A stretch of DNA of 64,000 nucleotides from Paenibacillus sp. W2I17 (GTDB taxonomy: Bacteria; Bacillota; Bacilli; Paenibacillales; Paenibacillaceae): contig NZ_JAUSXM010000001.1 in the NCBI RefSeq assembly GCF_030815985.1, positions 310,001 through 374,000 on the forward strand. Direction: 5' to 3'. Below, piece by piece: positions 9,551-16,619 of this stretch. Position 1 is the first letter of the stretch. Every line of letters begins with the position of its first letter. A model generated the notes under the pieces. That model was not told the DNA's origin. It worked only from the letters and a program-made list of their open reading frames with translations, and ran no database searches. The position numbers and the translations under genes were made by a program.

Positions 9551-10279
9551 GTGAAAACTAATACGCATTCAATCGTTATCCCTCATGAACATGGCGGCTG
9601 GGCCATGGTTAGTGTGCCTTTTCTGGTAGGTGTGATTGCAAGTGGTCCGCACTGGCTGCATGCGCCCTTATTTGTAGCTTGGCTTGGATTATATCTAACA
9701 GCGTATCCCTTACTACAGTCTTTGAAAAAGAATGCCAATCGACATCGTCTCTACAAATGGGCGGCAATCTACGGTACAGTGGCTCTAATCTGTCTGATCC
9801 CACCCGTTCTGGGTCAGATCTCACTATTATTCTTTGGCCCGGTACTGGCTGCCTTGTTGCTGGTGAACATCTGGCATGTGAGACACAAAGTAGAACGCTC
9901 GCTTACCAATGACCTGTGTGCCATGCTCGTATTCTCTCTGGGGGGAGCAGCTGCTTATCTCATAGGAGGCGGGCACTGGGACTATGGAATGGCGATCGTC
10001 GTTTTGTTTTCTTTCTTACATTTTACAGGAAGTACGTTCTTTGTGAAATCGGTCTTTCGAGAGCGAACGAATAAGCGTTGGCTGATGCTAACTCGCACGG
10101 TACATATTCTTCTAATCATCATACCGATGGTGATCGGATATCCATGGATGTCTTTGGCGTATGTCTATTCCGCTGTACGCACCTTCATATATGCAGGCAG
10201 AACACTGCGCCCTATGAAGGTCGGTATCATTGAAATTATTGGAGCCGTGCAGTTCCTGATCTGGTCTGTTCTGTTGTAA
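9551..10279 (+). CDS. ywiC: YwiC-like integral membrane protein
   Basis: 242 residues with about seven to eight hydrophobic helices and an N-terminal PHEHGGWAMVSVPF motif characteristic of the YwiC-like family. The His/Gly signature repeats the pattern of prenyltransferase-like membrane proteins, but no function is established. In B. subtilis ywiC lies next to narGHJI/fnr/narK, and the same neighbourhood is kept here. GTG start at 9551 with AGGAGG at about 9534-9539. It is divergent from the Crp/Fnr gene with a gap of about 70 bases. Confidence 0.85.
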   Translation: MKTNTHSIVIPHEHGGWAMVSVPFLVGVIASGPHWLHAPLFVAWLGLYLTAYPLLQSLKKNANRHRLYKWAAIYGTVALICLIPPVLGQISLLFFGPVLAALLLVNIWHVRHKVERSLTNDLCAMLVFSLGGAAAYLIGGGHWDYGMAIVVLFSFLHFTGSTFFVKSVFRERTNKRWLMLTRTVHILLIIIPMVIGYPWMSLAYVYSAVRTFIYAGRTLRPMKVGIIEIIGAVQFLIWSVLL

Positions 10280-10319
10280 ACCGCATCATTTCATCATAGC
10301 GTGATTTTTGAACACAGCA

Positions 10320-10335
10320 GGTGATATAGGTCACA
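10320..10335. promoter_or_regulatory. Candidate Crp/Fnr box upstream of ZIP transporter
   Basis: GGTGA-TATAGG-TCACA differs from TGTGA-N6-TCACA (the B. subtilis Fnr-type site) at one position. It lies 82 bases before the start of the ZIP gene. No convincing -10 hexamer was found at the ideal spacing, so the mode of action is open. Confidence 0.55.
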
Positions 10336-10417
10336 ACGTCATAGGATTGTTTTTGATTCGTCGGCAAGGGTTAATGGAATGATAGAAGATTATTGAACAA
10401 GAGAGGGGTCGACCCAG

Positions 10418-11143
10418 ATGTGGACTGCATTCATGTGGGGCGGCATCTCTGCCTCAGCGGTTGTCATTGGTGCACTCGCAGCGCTGTTTCTAAAGATTCC
10501 CAAACGAGTCATCGGATGGATCATGGCTTTTGGGACAGGTACATTAATCGGGGCAGCTACCTTTGAACTACTCGGAGATGCGCTGAATGATGGGGGGATT
10601 ATCCCTACAGCCATTGGTTTTACGGCAGGTGCCGTCGTGTATACCTTGTTTGACCTGCTCATCTCGGCAAAGGGTGGGGCAGGTCGTAAACGCTCGGGAA
10701 GGTCAGGAGACTCGAATCAAAGCGGCTTGGGGATCTTTGCAGGCACAGTAATGGACGCTATCCCGGAATCCATCATGCTTGGAGCCAGCTTGCTGGCCGG
10801 CAACGGTGTCAGTGTGGTGCTGGTGGTATCCATCTTTGTCAGCAACATCCCTGAAGGTCTGTCCAGTACGGTTGGATTGCAGGGCAGCAAGTACAGCAGA
10901 GCAAAAATCATGTTGATGTGGCTGAGTGTATTGCTGATCTCCGCGCTTGCAGCTCTGGGTGGATATCTGTTTCTCGAGCAGCTTCCTGAGGAGATGGGTG
11001 CAGCGATTGGTGCATTTGCAGGTGGTGGAATCATTGCCATGATCTGCTCGACGATGATGCCGGAAGCCTTTGAAGAAGGTGGGCCAATTGTGGGTTTGAT
11101 TGCATCCATGGGATTGCTCGTATCGCTGTTGTTGGATCTGTAG
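10418..11143 (+). CDS. ZIP-family divalent metal transporter
   Basis: 241-residue membrane protein with the ZIP metal-site motifs DAIPESIMLG (helix IV), SNIPEGLSST (helix V) and MMPEAFEEGG near the C-terminus, where the conserved His of many ZIPs is replaced by Pro-Glu type motifs as in the bacterial GufA-like/ZupT-related group. The variable loop between helices III and IV (KGGAGRKRSGRSGDSN) is short and basic, not His-rich. GAGAGGGG ribosome site. A Crp/Fnr box upstream suggests control by the neighbouring regulators. Zinc or iron uptake for the anaerobic enzymes is inferred; the direction and metal cannot be read from the sequence. Confidence 0.85.
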   Translation: MWTAFMWGGISASAVVIGALAALFLKIPKRVIGWIMAFGTGTLIGAATFELLGDALNDGGIIPTAIGFTAGAVVYTLFDLLISAKGGAGRKRSGRSGDSNQSGLGIFAGTVMDAIPESIMLGASLLAGNGVSVVLVVSIFVSNIPEGLSSTVGLQGSKYSRAKIMLMWLSVLLISALAALGGYLFLEQLPEEMGAAIGAFAGGGIIAMICSTMMPEAFEEGGPIVGLIASMGLLVSLLLDL

Positions 11144-11150
11144 ATGACAG

Positions 11151-11225
11151 AATAAGCTTTCGATGCAGCTTTCTTTCAGAAAGCTTTAAGGCGCACACTT
11201 CGCTTCTTCAGCTTATTTTTGTCCT
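11151..11225 (+). terminator. Likely terminator downstream of ZIP gene
   Basis: Outer arms AATAAGCT and AGCTTATT close a region that also holds an inner AGCTTTCT/AGAAAGCT hairpin, and are followed by a T-run. Confidence 0.6.
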
Positions 11226-11260
11226 CTCCGTTTTTGTGTAAATATTAGTTGAATTGATAT

Positions 11261-11306
11261 AAAAAGAGTATCCGAACAGCGTGATTTCTGGTCGGATACT
11301 CTTTTT
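11261..11306. terminator. Strong bidirectional terminator
   Basis: 15-base arms (11261-11275 and 11292-11306) pair perfectly, with an A-run on one side and a T-run on the other. It separates the ZIP gene from the convergent ylbF-like gene. Confidence 0.9.
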
Positions 11307-11330
11307 GATTATTTAACCAAAAGGATGATA

Positions 11331-11756
11331 TTAATGGTTGCTGGAACAGCTGCCTCCGCACCCGCAAGCTTCCTTACCTAGTTCATTGGATTCGGGCAGG
11401 CGGTTCAACTCCACGGATTTCGTGAAATAGTGACTGATCTGCTGATGTAGCTGACTGAACTCCCGTTGTGCATAGATAAACCGACGAATGAGGGGATGAT
11501 CATAGAGTGCGCCTTCTTCCTCTTCATACACCTGGATTTCAGATGCAAGCAATTCGATATTCTGCCGTTCTTTCTCCTCCAGTGCCTGATGTTTCTCCAT
11601 AAATTTCTCATATTGAGTCGTAGCTTGCTCATCTGCAGCAAACTGATCAATCATGTTCCGCATCTCTTTGTAGCCTTCATCCTGTAGCAGCAGTGAACAG
11701 AGCTCCTGCATTTTGTGCATAATGATCTGTTTGTCCAATTTAACAACCGTATTCAT
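11331..11756 (-). CDS. YlbF/YmcA-family protein with Cys-rich C-terminal tail
   Basis: 141-residue, almost wholly helical protein of the YlbF/YmcA (com_ylbF) type. In B. subtilis, YmcA-YlbF-YaaT form a complex that binds iron-sulfur clusters and affects RNA processing, sporulation, competence and biofilm. Here the C-terminus ends in ACGCGGSCSSNH (C131, C133, C137) and C20 gives a fourth cysteine, which could ligate a cluster or metal. ATG with AGGAGG eight bases upstream. A perfect TGTGA-N6-TCACA box lies 57 bases upstream, so expression is probably tied to oxygen or nitrogen oxides. It is not obviously the housekeeping ylbF, which normally lies elsewhere; a specialised anaerobic paralogue is my inference. 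Confidence 0.8.
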   Translation of the reverse strand: MNTVVKLDKQIIMHKMQELCSLLLQDEGYKEMRNMIDQFAADEQATTQYEKFMEKHQALEEKERQNIELLASEIQVYEEEEGALYDHPLIRRFIYAQREFSQLHQQISHYFTKSVELNRLPESNELGKEACGCGGSCSSNH

Positions 11757-11812
11757 CGCATAAACCTCCTGAAGATCTTTTCTTAACTGTATACTGTAAC
11801 GCTAGGCTGCAC

Positions 11813-11828
11813 TGTGACGATACTCACA
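11813..11828. promoter_or_regulatory. Perfect Crp/Fnr-type box upstream of the ylbF-like gene
   Basis: TGTGA-CGATAC-TCACA is a perfect match to the TGTGA-N6-TCACA palindrome. A TATACA -10 candidate (minus strand, 11793-11788) would put the box centre near -40 relative to transcription start, the activating position for Fnr/Crp proteins. Confidence 0.8.
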
Positions 11829-11946
11829 TCCAATGTGAAATATAATACTTGTCCCAAAGCTATATAAGCTGAACTAATCATTCACACGTTAGCAGTGATG
11901 GGAAGGTTATTCTGTCATCGTGGTGTTAGTGTAAATAATCTTTAGT

Positions 11947-12633
11947 TCAGTACGGAACCATTTCCCTAAGCTGCTCCAGTTGAAGAATAAGGATGCAGTT
12001 TCCTGTAACCTGAAGCAGTTCCTGGGTCTGCATTAAGGCGAGTTTACGACTAAGTGTTTCGGGTGTAATCCCGAGTAACAGAGCCATATCTTTTTTGAAA
12101 ACAGGCAAGCGGATCTCATGTTTTGCATGATTTCGGGTATGAAAATACAAAAGCAACTTGGCAATCTTCTGTTCCGTTGTCATCGCACTGAGCGAGCTGT
12201 TCCATTCATCTGTTTCACGGAGCAGCTTGGAAAAGGCAAGCAGGAAATGATAAGCAAGCTTCGGATCATGTTCAAGTAATTGGTCAAAGTCAGGCTTGCT
12301 GATAGAGCAGATGGCTGAAGGCTCCAGAACTTCGGCGTTCGCGGCATGTGGTTTTTGGTGTAACAGGGAATCTTGTCCGAAGAAATCTCCGGGAAACAGA
12401 AACCGGATAATATGTTCCTTGCCATTTTCATTGTATTTGGATAACTTTACACATCCCTGGTGAACCACATAAAGCGTATCGGAGCGTTCTTCCTCCTGGA
12501 CGACAACTTCGCCTTTGTTATATTTGCGGGTATGCAGAAGGGAGGTCAGCAATGCTGCTTCGGATGGATCAAGATGCTGGAACAGAGATACTTTGGAGAA
12601 ACAGGCATCCTTCGCTTCGTGCGCACAGATCAT
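11947..12633 (-). CDS. Crp/Fnr-family regulator with N-terminal cysteines (Fnr-like)
   Basis: 228 residues: N-terminal cNMP-type barrel, dimer helix and winged helix. Cysteines lie at 3, 11, 61, 109 and 213; C3, C11 and C109 could provide an oxygen- or NO-sensitive cluster in the manner of Fnr, but the classical C-x2-C-x5-C spacing is absent. The recognition helix GITPETLSRKL carries the E-x2-S-R pattern typical of Fnr/Dnr-like proteins, unlike the other Crp/Fnr gene of this window. GAGGTGATTAAACG precedes ATG. It lies 49 bases downstream of nirK on the same strand with no terminator visible between them, so it is likely co-transcribed with nirK and is a good candidate for a nitrogen-oxide or oxygen sensor. 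Confidence 0.87.
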   Translation of the reverse strand: MICAHEAKDACFSKVSLFQHLDPSEAALLTSLLHTRKYNKGEVVVQEEERSDTLYVVHQGCVKLSKYNENGKEHIIRFLFPGDFFGQDSLLHQKPHAANAEVLEPSAICSISKPDFDQLLEHDPKLAYHFLLAFSKLLRETDEWNSSLSAMTTEQKIAKLLLYFHTRNHAKHEIRLPVFKKDMALLLGITPETLSRKLALMQTQELLQVTGNCILILQLEQLREMVPY

Positions 12634-12682
12634 CGTTTAATCACCTCGAATGGTTCAGGATAGTCATAGTCATTGTCATGTT

Positions 12683-13675
12683 TCAGTGAGACATTGCGGG
12701 TCCGCCATGATCAATACCGTCCTTGGTTACACGGAGAACAGCGGAAGCTCCTTTGGCTACATGATTGAACTGATGGGTTACAATCGGATAGTCGCCTTCT
12801 TCGGTTACGGTGAACTCTACGACGGCTCCACCACTTGCGGGAAGCATAACCGTCTGTATTCCATACTGGATGTTACGTGGGTTACCATCGGTATACACAC
12901 GGTCCATTATTGTCCCGACAATGTGGAAGGATGAGACTTCATTGGGTCCGGCATTACTGACATAGATCCGCACTGTATCTCCTACTTTGGCTAGCAGGGG
13001 GCGCTTGGTCAATCCATAATCATTGCCGTTAAATACGACATATTCCGGTTCCCCGTTCAAAAAGGCCTCGTAATCATGTTCTTTATACCATTCACTTTGA
13101 ACAAGGGTATACTCACGATCAACCAAGTGATCGGAAGGGTATCCTGCCTTGGGTTCCACAATAATCATGCCGTACATCCCGTTTGCGATATGGGCAAGAA
13201 CCGGTTTGGTTCCACAGTGATACATGAATACACCGGATGAGGAGGTTGGATAGGTGAACGTGCCTTCCTCGCCTGGCATAACATCAATAAATTTGCTGCT
13301 GGGAGCAGCATGTACAGCGTGAAAATCCATGGAGTGAGGCAGGCTGGAATCTTTATTTTTTAACGTGAACACCAAGGTATCTCCCTCGGTCACTCTTAGG
13401 ATGGGTCCGGGAACGGTACCATTAAATGTCCAAGCGTTGTAGATTACGCCTTCGGAGATTTCGATATCTGTAACCTGGGCCGTCATTTCAATATATACCG
13501 TAGTACCTTCTCTGCGAATGATCGGGTCCACCGGGGTTTGGCTAATCGCAGAGGAGGAGGAGACTTCATCGTGGTGAACAGGTTTAACTGTATCGGTTGA
13601 ACTACAGTGAGAGAGCGTTGCTGTGAATATAGCGAGTACGAGTGACCATTTATATACATTCAGTAAGGAGAACAT
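12683..13675 (-). CDS. nirK: Copper-containing nitrite reductase NirK (exported)
   Basis: Reduces nitrite to nitric oxide outside the membrane, the step after NarGHI. Two cupredoxin domains. Type 1/type 2 copper ligands are recognisable: LPHSMDFHAVH (His pair plus Asp), then FMYHCGTKPVLAHIANGM (His, Cys, His, Met), and SSFHIVGTIMDRVY in the second domain (active-site His). The N-terminus MFSLLNVYKWSLVLAIFTATLSHCSS is a signal peptide, possibly lipoprotein, although His before the Cys makes a poor lipobox. I chose ATG at 13675 (330 residues) with AAAGG ten bases upstream rather than the TTG at 13696, which lacks a ribosome site. The length fits NirK. No NO reductase is seen nearby. Confidence 0.93.
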   Translation of the reverse strand: MFSLLNVYKWSLVLAIFTATLSHCSSTDTVKPVHHDEVSSSSAISQTPVDPIIRREGTTVYIEMTAQVTDIEISEGVIYNAWTFNGTVPGPILRVTEGDTLVFTLKNKDSSLPHSMDFHAVHAAPSSKFIDVMPGEEGTFTYPTSSSGVFMYHCGTKPVLAHIANGMYGMIIVEPKAGYPSDHLVDREYTLVQSEWYKEHDYEAFLNGEPEYVVFNGNDYGLTKRPLLAKVGDTVRIYVSNAGPNEVSSFHIVGTIMDRVYTDGNPRNIQYGIQTVMLPASGGAVVEFTVTEEGDYPIVTHQFNHVAKGASAVLRVTKDGIDHGGPAMSH

Positions 13676-13695
13676 AGTTGCACAACCTTTACTCA

Positions 13696-13711
13696 AGTGA
13701 TGTTTTTCACA
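13696..13711. promoter_or_regulatory. Second Crp/Fnr-like box near the nirK start
   Basis: AGTGA-TGTTTT-TCACA, one mismatch to TGTGA-N6-TCACA, centred only about 28 bases before the nirK ATG. This is downstream of the predicted promoter, a position that would suit repression or roadblock. Confidence 0.5.
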
Positions 13712-13749
13712 ATCTAAAAAACAGGTTTTCTTTCATTTCAGTAGTTATT

Positions 13750-13799
13750 TAGTTATAGATTACGTTATTGAGGTGGGGACGGGTGTGATGAGGCACACA
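13750..13799 (-). promoter_or_regulatory. Predicted nirK promoter with Crp/Fnr box at -41.5
   Basis: TGTGA-TGAGGC-ACACA at 13784-13799 has one mismatch to the box. On the minus strand, TAATCT at 13762-13757 would be the -10 element, giving a start near 13750 and placing the box centre at -41.5, the classical class II activation distance. The geometry is read from the sequence; activation itself is inferred. Confidence 0.55.
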
Positions 13800-13953
13800 C
13801 TTGGGTAACTCTTATTGAGCCATTTTCAATAATCTGGCTTCCATTCTTGTACTGAGGAACGGAGTTTCATATAATTTTAGTGAGATGGATTGGTAAATGT
13901 TGAGTATTCTGACGCGGTGTGTGTCATAGTTTCAGGAGAAGGGTGGATACAGG

Positions 13954-14562
13954 ATGAAACGTTTCGAAGATGAAGGTGCGTATAAGTACAGTTTTTATTC
14001 GGTTCTTCGACGGGGAGAGCGGATTGATGTGAAATGTCCCAAATGCGGTGGGCACGCTTCGATTGAACTACAGAACGATCAACTGGGATGGAAGTGTTTC
14101 GAATGTTACGCTCAAGCTTTTGAAGAACCAGTGTATCAATATAAAGCCAAGGGGAATTGTGCTGTATGTGAACGTTGGTTTAACGTGGGAGTCACAGACG
14201 AGAAGAAGACGTCTCACCGATCAACGCATGTGGAATGTCCGCATTGTGGTTCTGTGAATCAGGTTGAATTACACGCCAAGCCGACATACCAAAGGTGTTT
14301 TTCCGAGATTTGTGCAGGGAAAGATCCTGTATTTGGGCTGGAATTATACTTCCTGGATAATTTCAGAGGAAAAATAATATGGGCTGTGAATCGGGAACAT
14401 CTGAATTATCTCATCGCTTATGTCTCCGCAGATCTGCGTGTAAAATACGGAAATATGCCTATACGAACGGCTTCACATAGTATTCCGGCTTATATCAAGG
14501 ATGCGAAGAACAGGGATGTGGTTGTTCGTACACTGTCGAAGCTTCAGCACAAGACTGGATGA
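13954..14562 (+). CDS. Hypothetical protein with multiple zinc ribbons
   Basis: 202 residues, function not recognised. Three pairs of CxxC motifs are visible: CPKCGG, CFECY, CAVCERWF and CPHCGS. The N-terminal 110 residues would therefore form two or three zinc-ribbon modules, followed by a C-terminal alpha/beta part (WAVNREHLNYLIAYVSADLR). The C-terminal half resembles the general look of restriction or nucleic-acid associated zinc-ribbon proteins, but I cannot assign a family. ATG 13954 is preceded by AGGAGAAGGGTGG. It is the first gene of the immunity-like run. Confidence 0.75.
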   Translation: MKRFEDEGAYKYSFYSVLRRGERIDVKCPKCGGHASIELQNDQLGWKCFECYAQAFEEPVYQYKAKGNCAVCERWFNVGVTDEKKTSHRSTHVECPHCGSVNQVELHAKPTYQRCFSEICAGKDPVFGLELYFLDNFRGKIIWAVNREHLNYLIAYVSADLRVKYGNMPIRTASHSIPAYIKDAKNRDVVVRTLSKLQHKTG

Positions 14563-14607
14563 GAATGGAATTGAAGATGAAGCGTTAAAGCTGCAAGGAG
14601 AGAAGAT

Positions 14608-15264
14608 ATGAAACTACGCGTTAAATTGACTATTTTTGCAATCATTCTGGGTGTGTTGATGATTCCGGCTTATTTTATTTTACAGACATTCGGTGTATTT
14701 CAAAAAGAGACAGTATTATCTGACTATGCTCTGGCCGTTGATGTTAATGGGAAGTCCTATGGGACCTGGCCGCTGATTAACAGTTTTGCAGCGATGGACA
14801 AAGAGGAAGATAACCGTCAGTTTTATTACCGGATCGACATGAGTCATCTCCAATACCTGTTTAATCTGGCCTATCAGGAGTATGATGTGAAGCCCGGCGG
14901 GGACAATCCGTATCTGGCTGGTACTTTAAACTATCAACGAACAGATCACAACTATGTGCAGACCGAGAGACAGTATGAGAACGCCAACGATTTTACAACG
15001 GTTTTGAATCTGTATGATCAGGATGGGCAGGTGATCTACACCTACAATAATACCGGCAAGGGAGATAAACAGCTGGTGGAATCCATTATTCATCAGGGAA
15101 TGAGCCGTTCTACGAATGGTGGCGGCGGTGAAGTTGTTCGCGATCCTTATATCAATATTACGGCGTTATTTCGCGACAAGTTAAATATCGATGTGAAACT
15201 GACGGTGGATGAGGATCACAAAGTGGTTACCATTCGAATGAACAAATCGGAGGCGAGACGATGA
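14608..15264 (+). CDS. Hypothetical membrane-anchored or secreted protein
   Basis: 218 residues. An N-terminal hydrophobic segment at about residues 6-28 (LTIFAIILGVLMIPAYFIL) acts as a signal anchor, with the rest predicted outside the cell: beta-rich, with FYYRIDMSHLQYLF and a Gly-rich STNGGGGEVV stretch. No known domain recognised. CAAGGAGAG precedes ATG. Its stop overlaps the next start by four bases (ATGA), so the two are translationally coupled. Confidence 0.75.
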   Translation: MKLRVKLTIFAIILGVLMIPAYFILQTFGVFQKETVLSDYALAVDVNGKSYGTWPLINSFAAMDKEEDNRQFYYRIDMSHLQYLFNLAYQEYDVKPGGDNPYLAGTLNYQRTDHNYVQTERQYENANDFTTVLNLYDQDGQVIYTYNNTGKGDKQLVESIIHQGMSRSTNGGGGEVVRDPYINITALFRDKLNIDVKLTVDEDHKVVTIRMNKSEARR

Positions 15265-15818
15265 ATGAGTATGGTGTACAACACGGACCTGTTTATCTGG
15301 AAGGATTAATTAGGAAAGAAGAGGACATAAAGTCCGATGAAGTGGAATGGAAAGGCAAACTTCAAACGAGTGATGGTCATGATAAATTCCATATTTTTTA
15401 TTATGGTGACTTGACCGAAGATGATCTGATTACCTGGCATGATTCGACACCGCTTCTTGTATATGCGGAGCATACGGTCACGGGTGAGCGTCATCTGCTC
15501 ATTGATGCCGCCAAGCATGGATATGATGCCATGTTATGTGAGAGCTATTCGGAAGAAGCACTACATGACAGACCCCTTCGTCCTTACCTGGATGTTGAAG
15601 GAGAGGACATCTTTGAAGTTGAGTTGACGGCCTACTACAATGTGCCTTGGGATGAAGAGTTTGGCGAAGATGTAGATGAAAATGGTGCATATGAACTGAT
15701 TACGGGAGAGCGCATGCAGTTTGATCAGGTCAAGCGTGATGGATATGATGCATTTGCCATTCGCATTCTGAATCGTAAAGGGGTATGGACTGAAATTGTA
15801 CAGGAAGAACTGGCTTAG
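15261..15818 (+). CDS. Hypothetical acidic protein
   Basis: 185 residues, strongly acidic, without signal peptide or membrane segment. Motifs such as FHIFYYGDLTEDDLITWHDSTPLLVYAEH and the beta/alpha pattern do not identify a family for me. Overlap with the preceding gene suggests they work together. The acidic composition and neighbours of SUKH type would be compatible with an immunity-like protein, but this is inference from context only. Confidence 0.72.
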   Translation: MNEYGVQHGPVYLEGLIRKEEDIKSDEVEWKGKLQTSDGHDKFHIFYYGDLTEDDLITWHDSTPLLVYAEHTVTGERHLLIDAAKHGYDAMLCESYSEEALHDRPLRPYLDVEGEDIFEVELTAYYNVPWDEEFGEDVDENGAYELITGERMQFDQVKRDGYDAFAIRILNRKGVWTEIVQEELA

Positions 15819-15863
15819 ATTCTGAAAACGAATGAACGAAACTGAGATGGGAGATGTCGACTA

Positions 15864-16598
15864 ATGTATATTGTATCTCGTGTACTTAAGCCGGTTCCAA
15901 CAGAGGAACTGGATCACTTTGAACAACAGCACGCCATCTCGCTACCTTTGTCATACCGGACCTGGATTGAACAATACGGAGAGGGTACATACACGGGATG
16001 GATGAATGTGCAGAGACCGGACCCGGAAGTGTTGAAGCCTTTTGTGGAATATGATTTTTGGATACATACGGATGATTCGCCTATAAGTCAGCATCAACTT
16101 GAACAGTGCATCTCCATCGGCAGTTCTGTAGATGGAGATTTCCTTGCTGTTCATCCGGAAGTTGAGGGGCTGTTGTGGCTACCGCGTCATGATGAGAATA
16201 TCACCTTATGGACATGCTCGGAGACTGAATTTGGCGAAACGCTGGACCGGATATTTTGTGGGTATTACCATCAGGATAAACCAATAACGCCACTATACTT
16301 TGAACCGTGGAATGAGTTGCGGAAACATACGTTTTACCATTTTTCAGGGGCGGAACAGGGAAGCTCCATGAAGGAACTCGCCGATACATGCAAAACAGAA
16401 TTTAAGTGGGACGCTGTGTTGGAGAATGAGTACATGTGCAAGATGTTCATGGTGTCGATGGGAGGATATTTACGCTTTAACTATGCTGCTGGGAGAGAAG
16501 TTGCCCTGTTCTATGAAGAAAAGAATGGTGCGGAGGAGGCGACGGATAACGAAATCAGTTTGTTCTTGCAGGCACATCATTGTACGGCATATGAATAG
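15864..16598 (+). CDS. SMI1/KNR4 (SUKH)-like family protein
   Basis: 244 residues. The N-terminal half has the SUKH pattern: an amphipathic helix (EELDHFEQQHAISLPLSYR) followed by WIEQYGEGTYTGW and a beta-sheet region with ISIGSSVDGDFLAVHP and LLWLPRHDENITLW. SUKH proteins are commonly immunity proteins against secreted nuclease toxins, but also occur in housekeeping roles. GGGAGATG upstream of ATG 15864. It lies 45 bases after the previous gene and 21 bases before the next, all on one strand. Confidence 0.78.
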   Translation: MYIVSRVLKPVPTEELDHFEQQHAISLPLSYRTWIEQYGEGTYTGWMNVQRPDPEVLKPFVEYDFWIHTDDSPISQHQLEQCISIGSSVDGDFLAVHPEVEGLLWLPRHDENITLWTCSETEFGETLDRIFCGYYHQDKPITPLYFEPWNELRKHTFYHFSGAEQGSSMKELADTCKTEFKWDAVLENEYMCKMFMVSMGGYLRFNYAAGREVALFYEEKNGAEEATDNEISLFLQAHHCTAYE

Positions 16599-16619
16599 GG
16601 ACAGAGTGGAGGGATACCT

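Noticed and set aside
13696..13698. Longer TTG start for nirK
   Set aside because: Would run through the Crp/Fnr-like box and lacks a ribosome site; ATG 13675 has AAAGG upstream.
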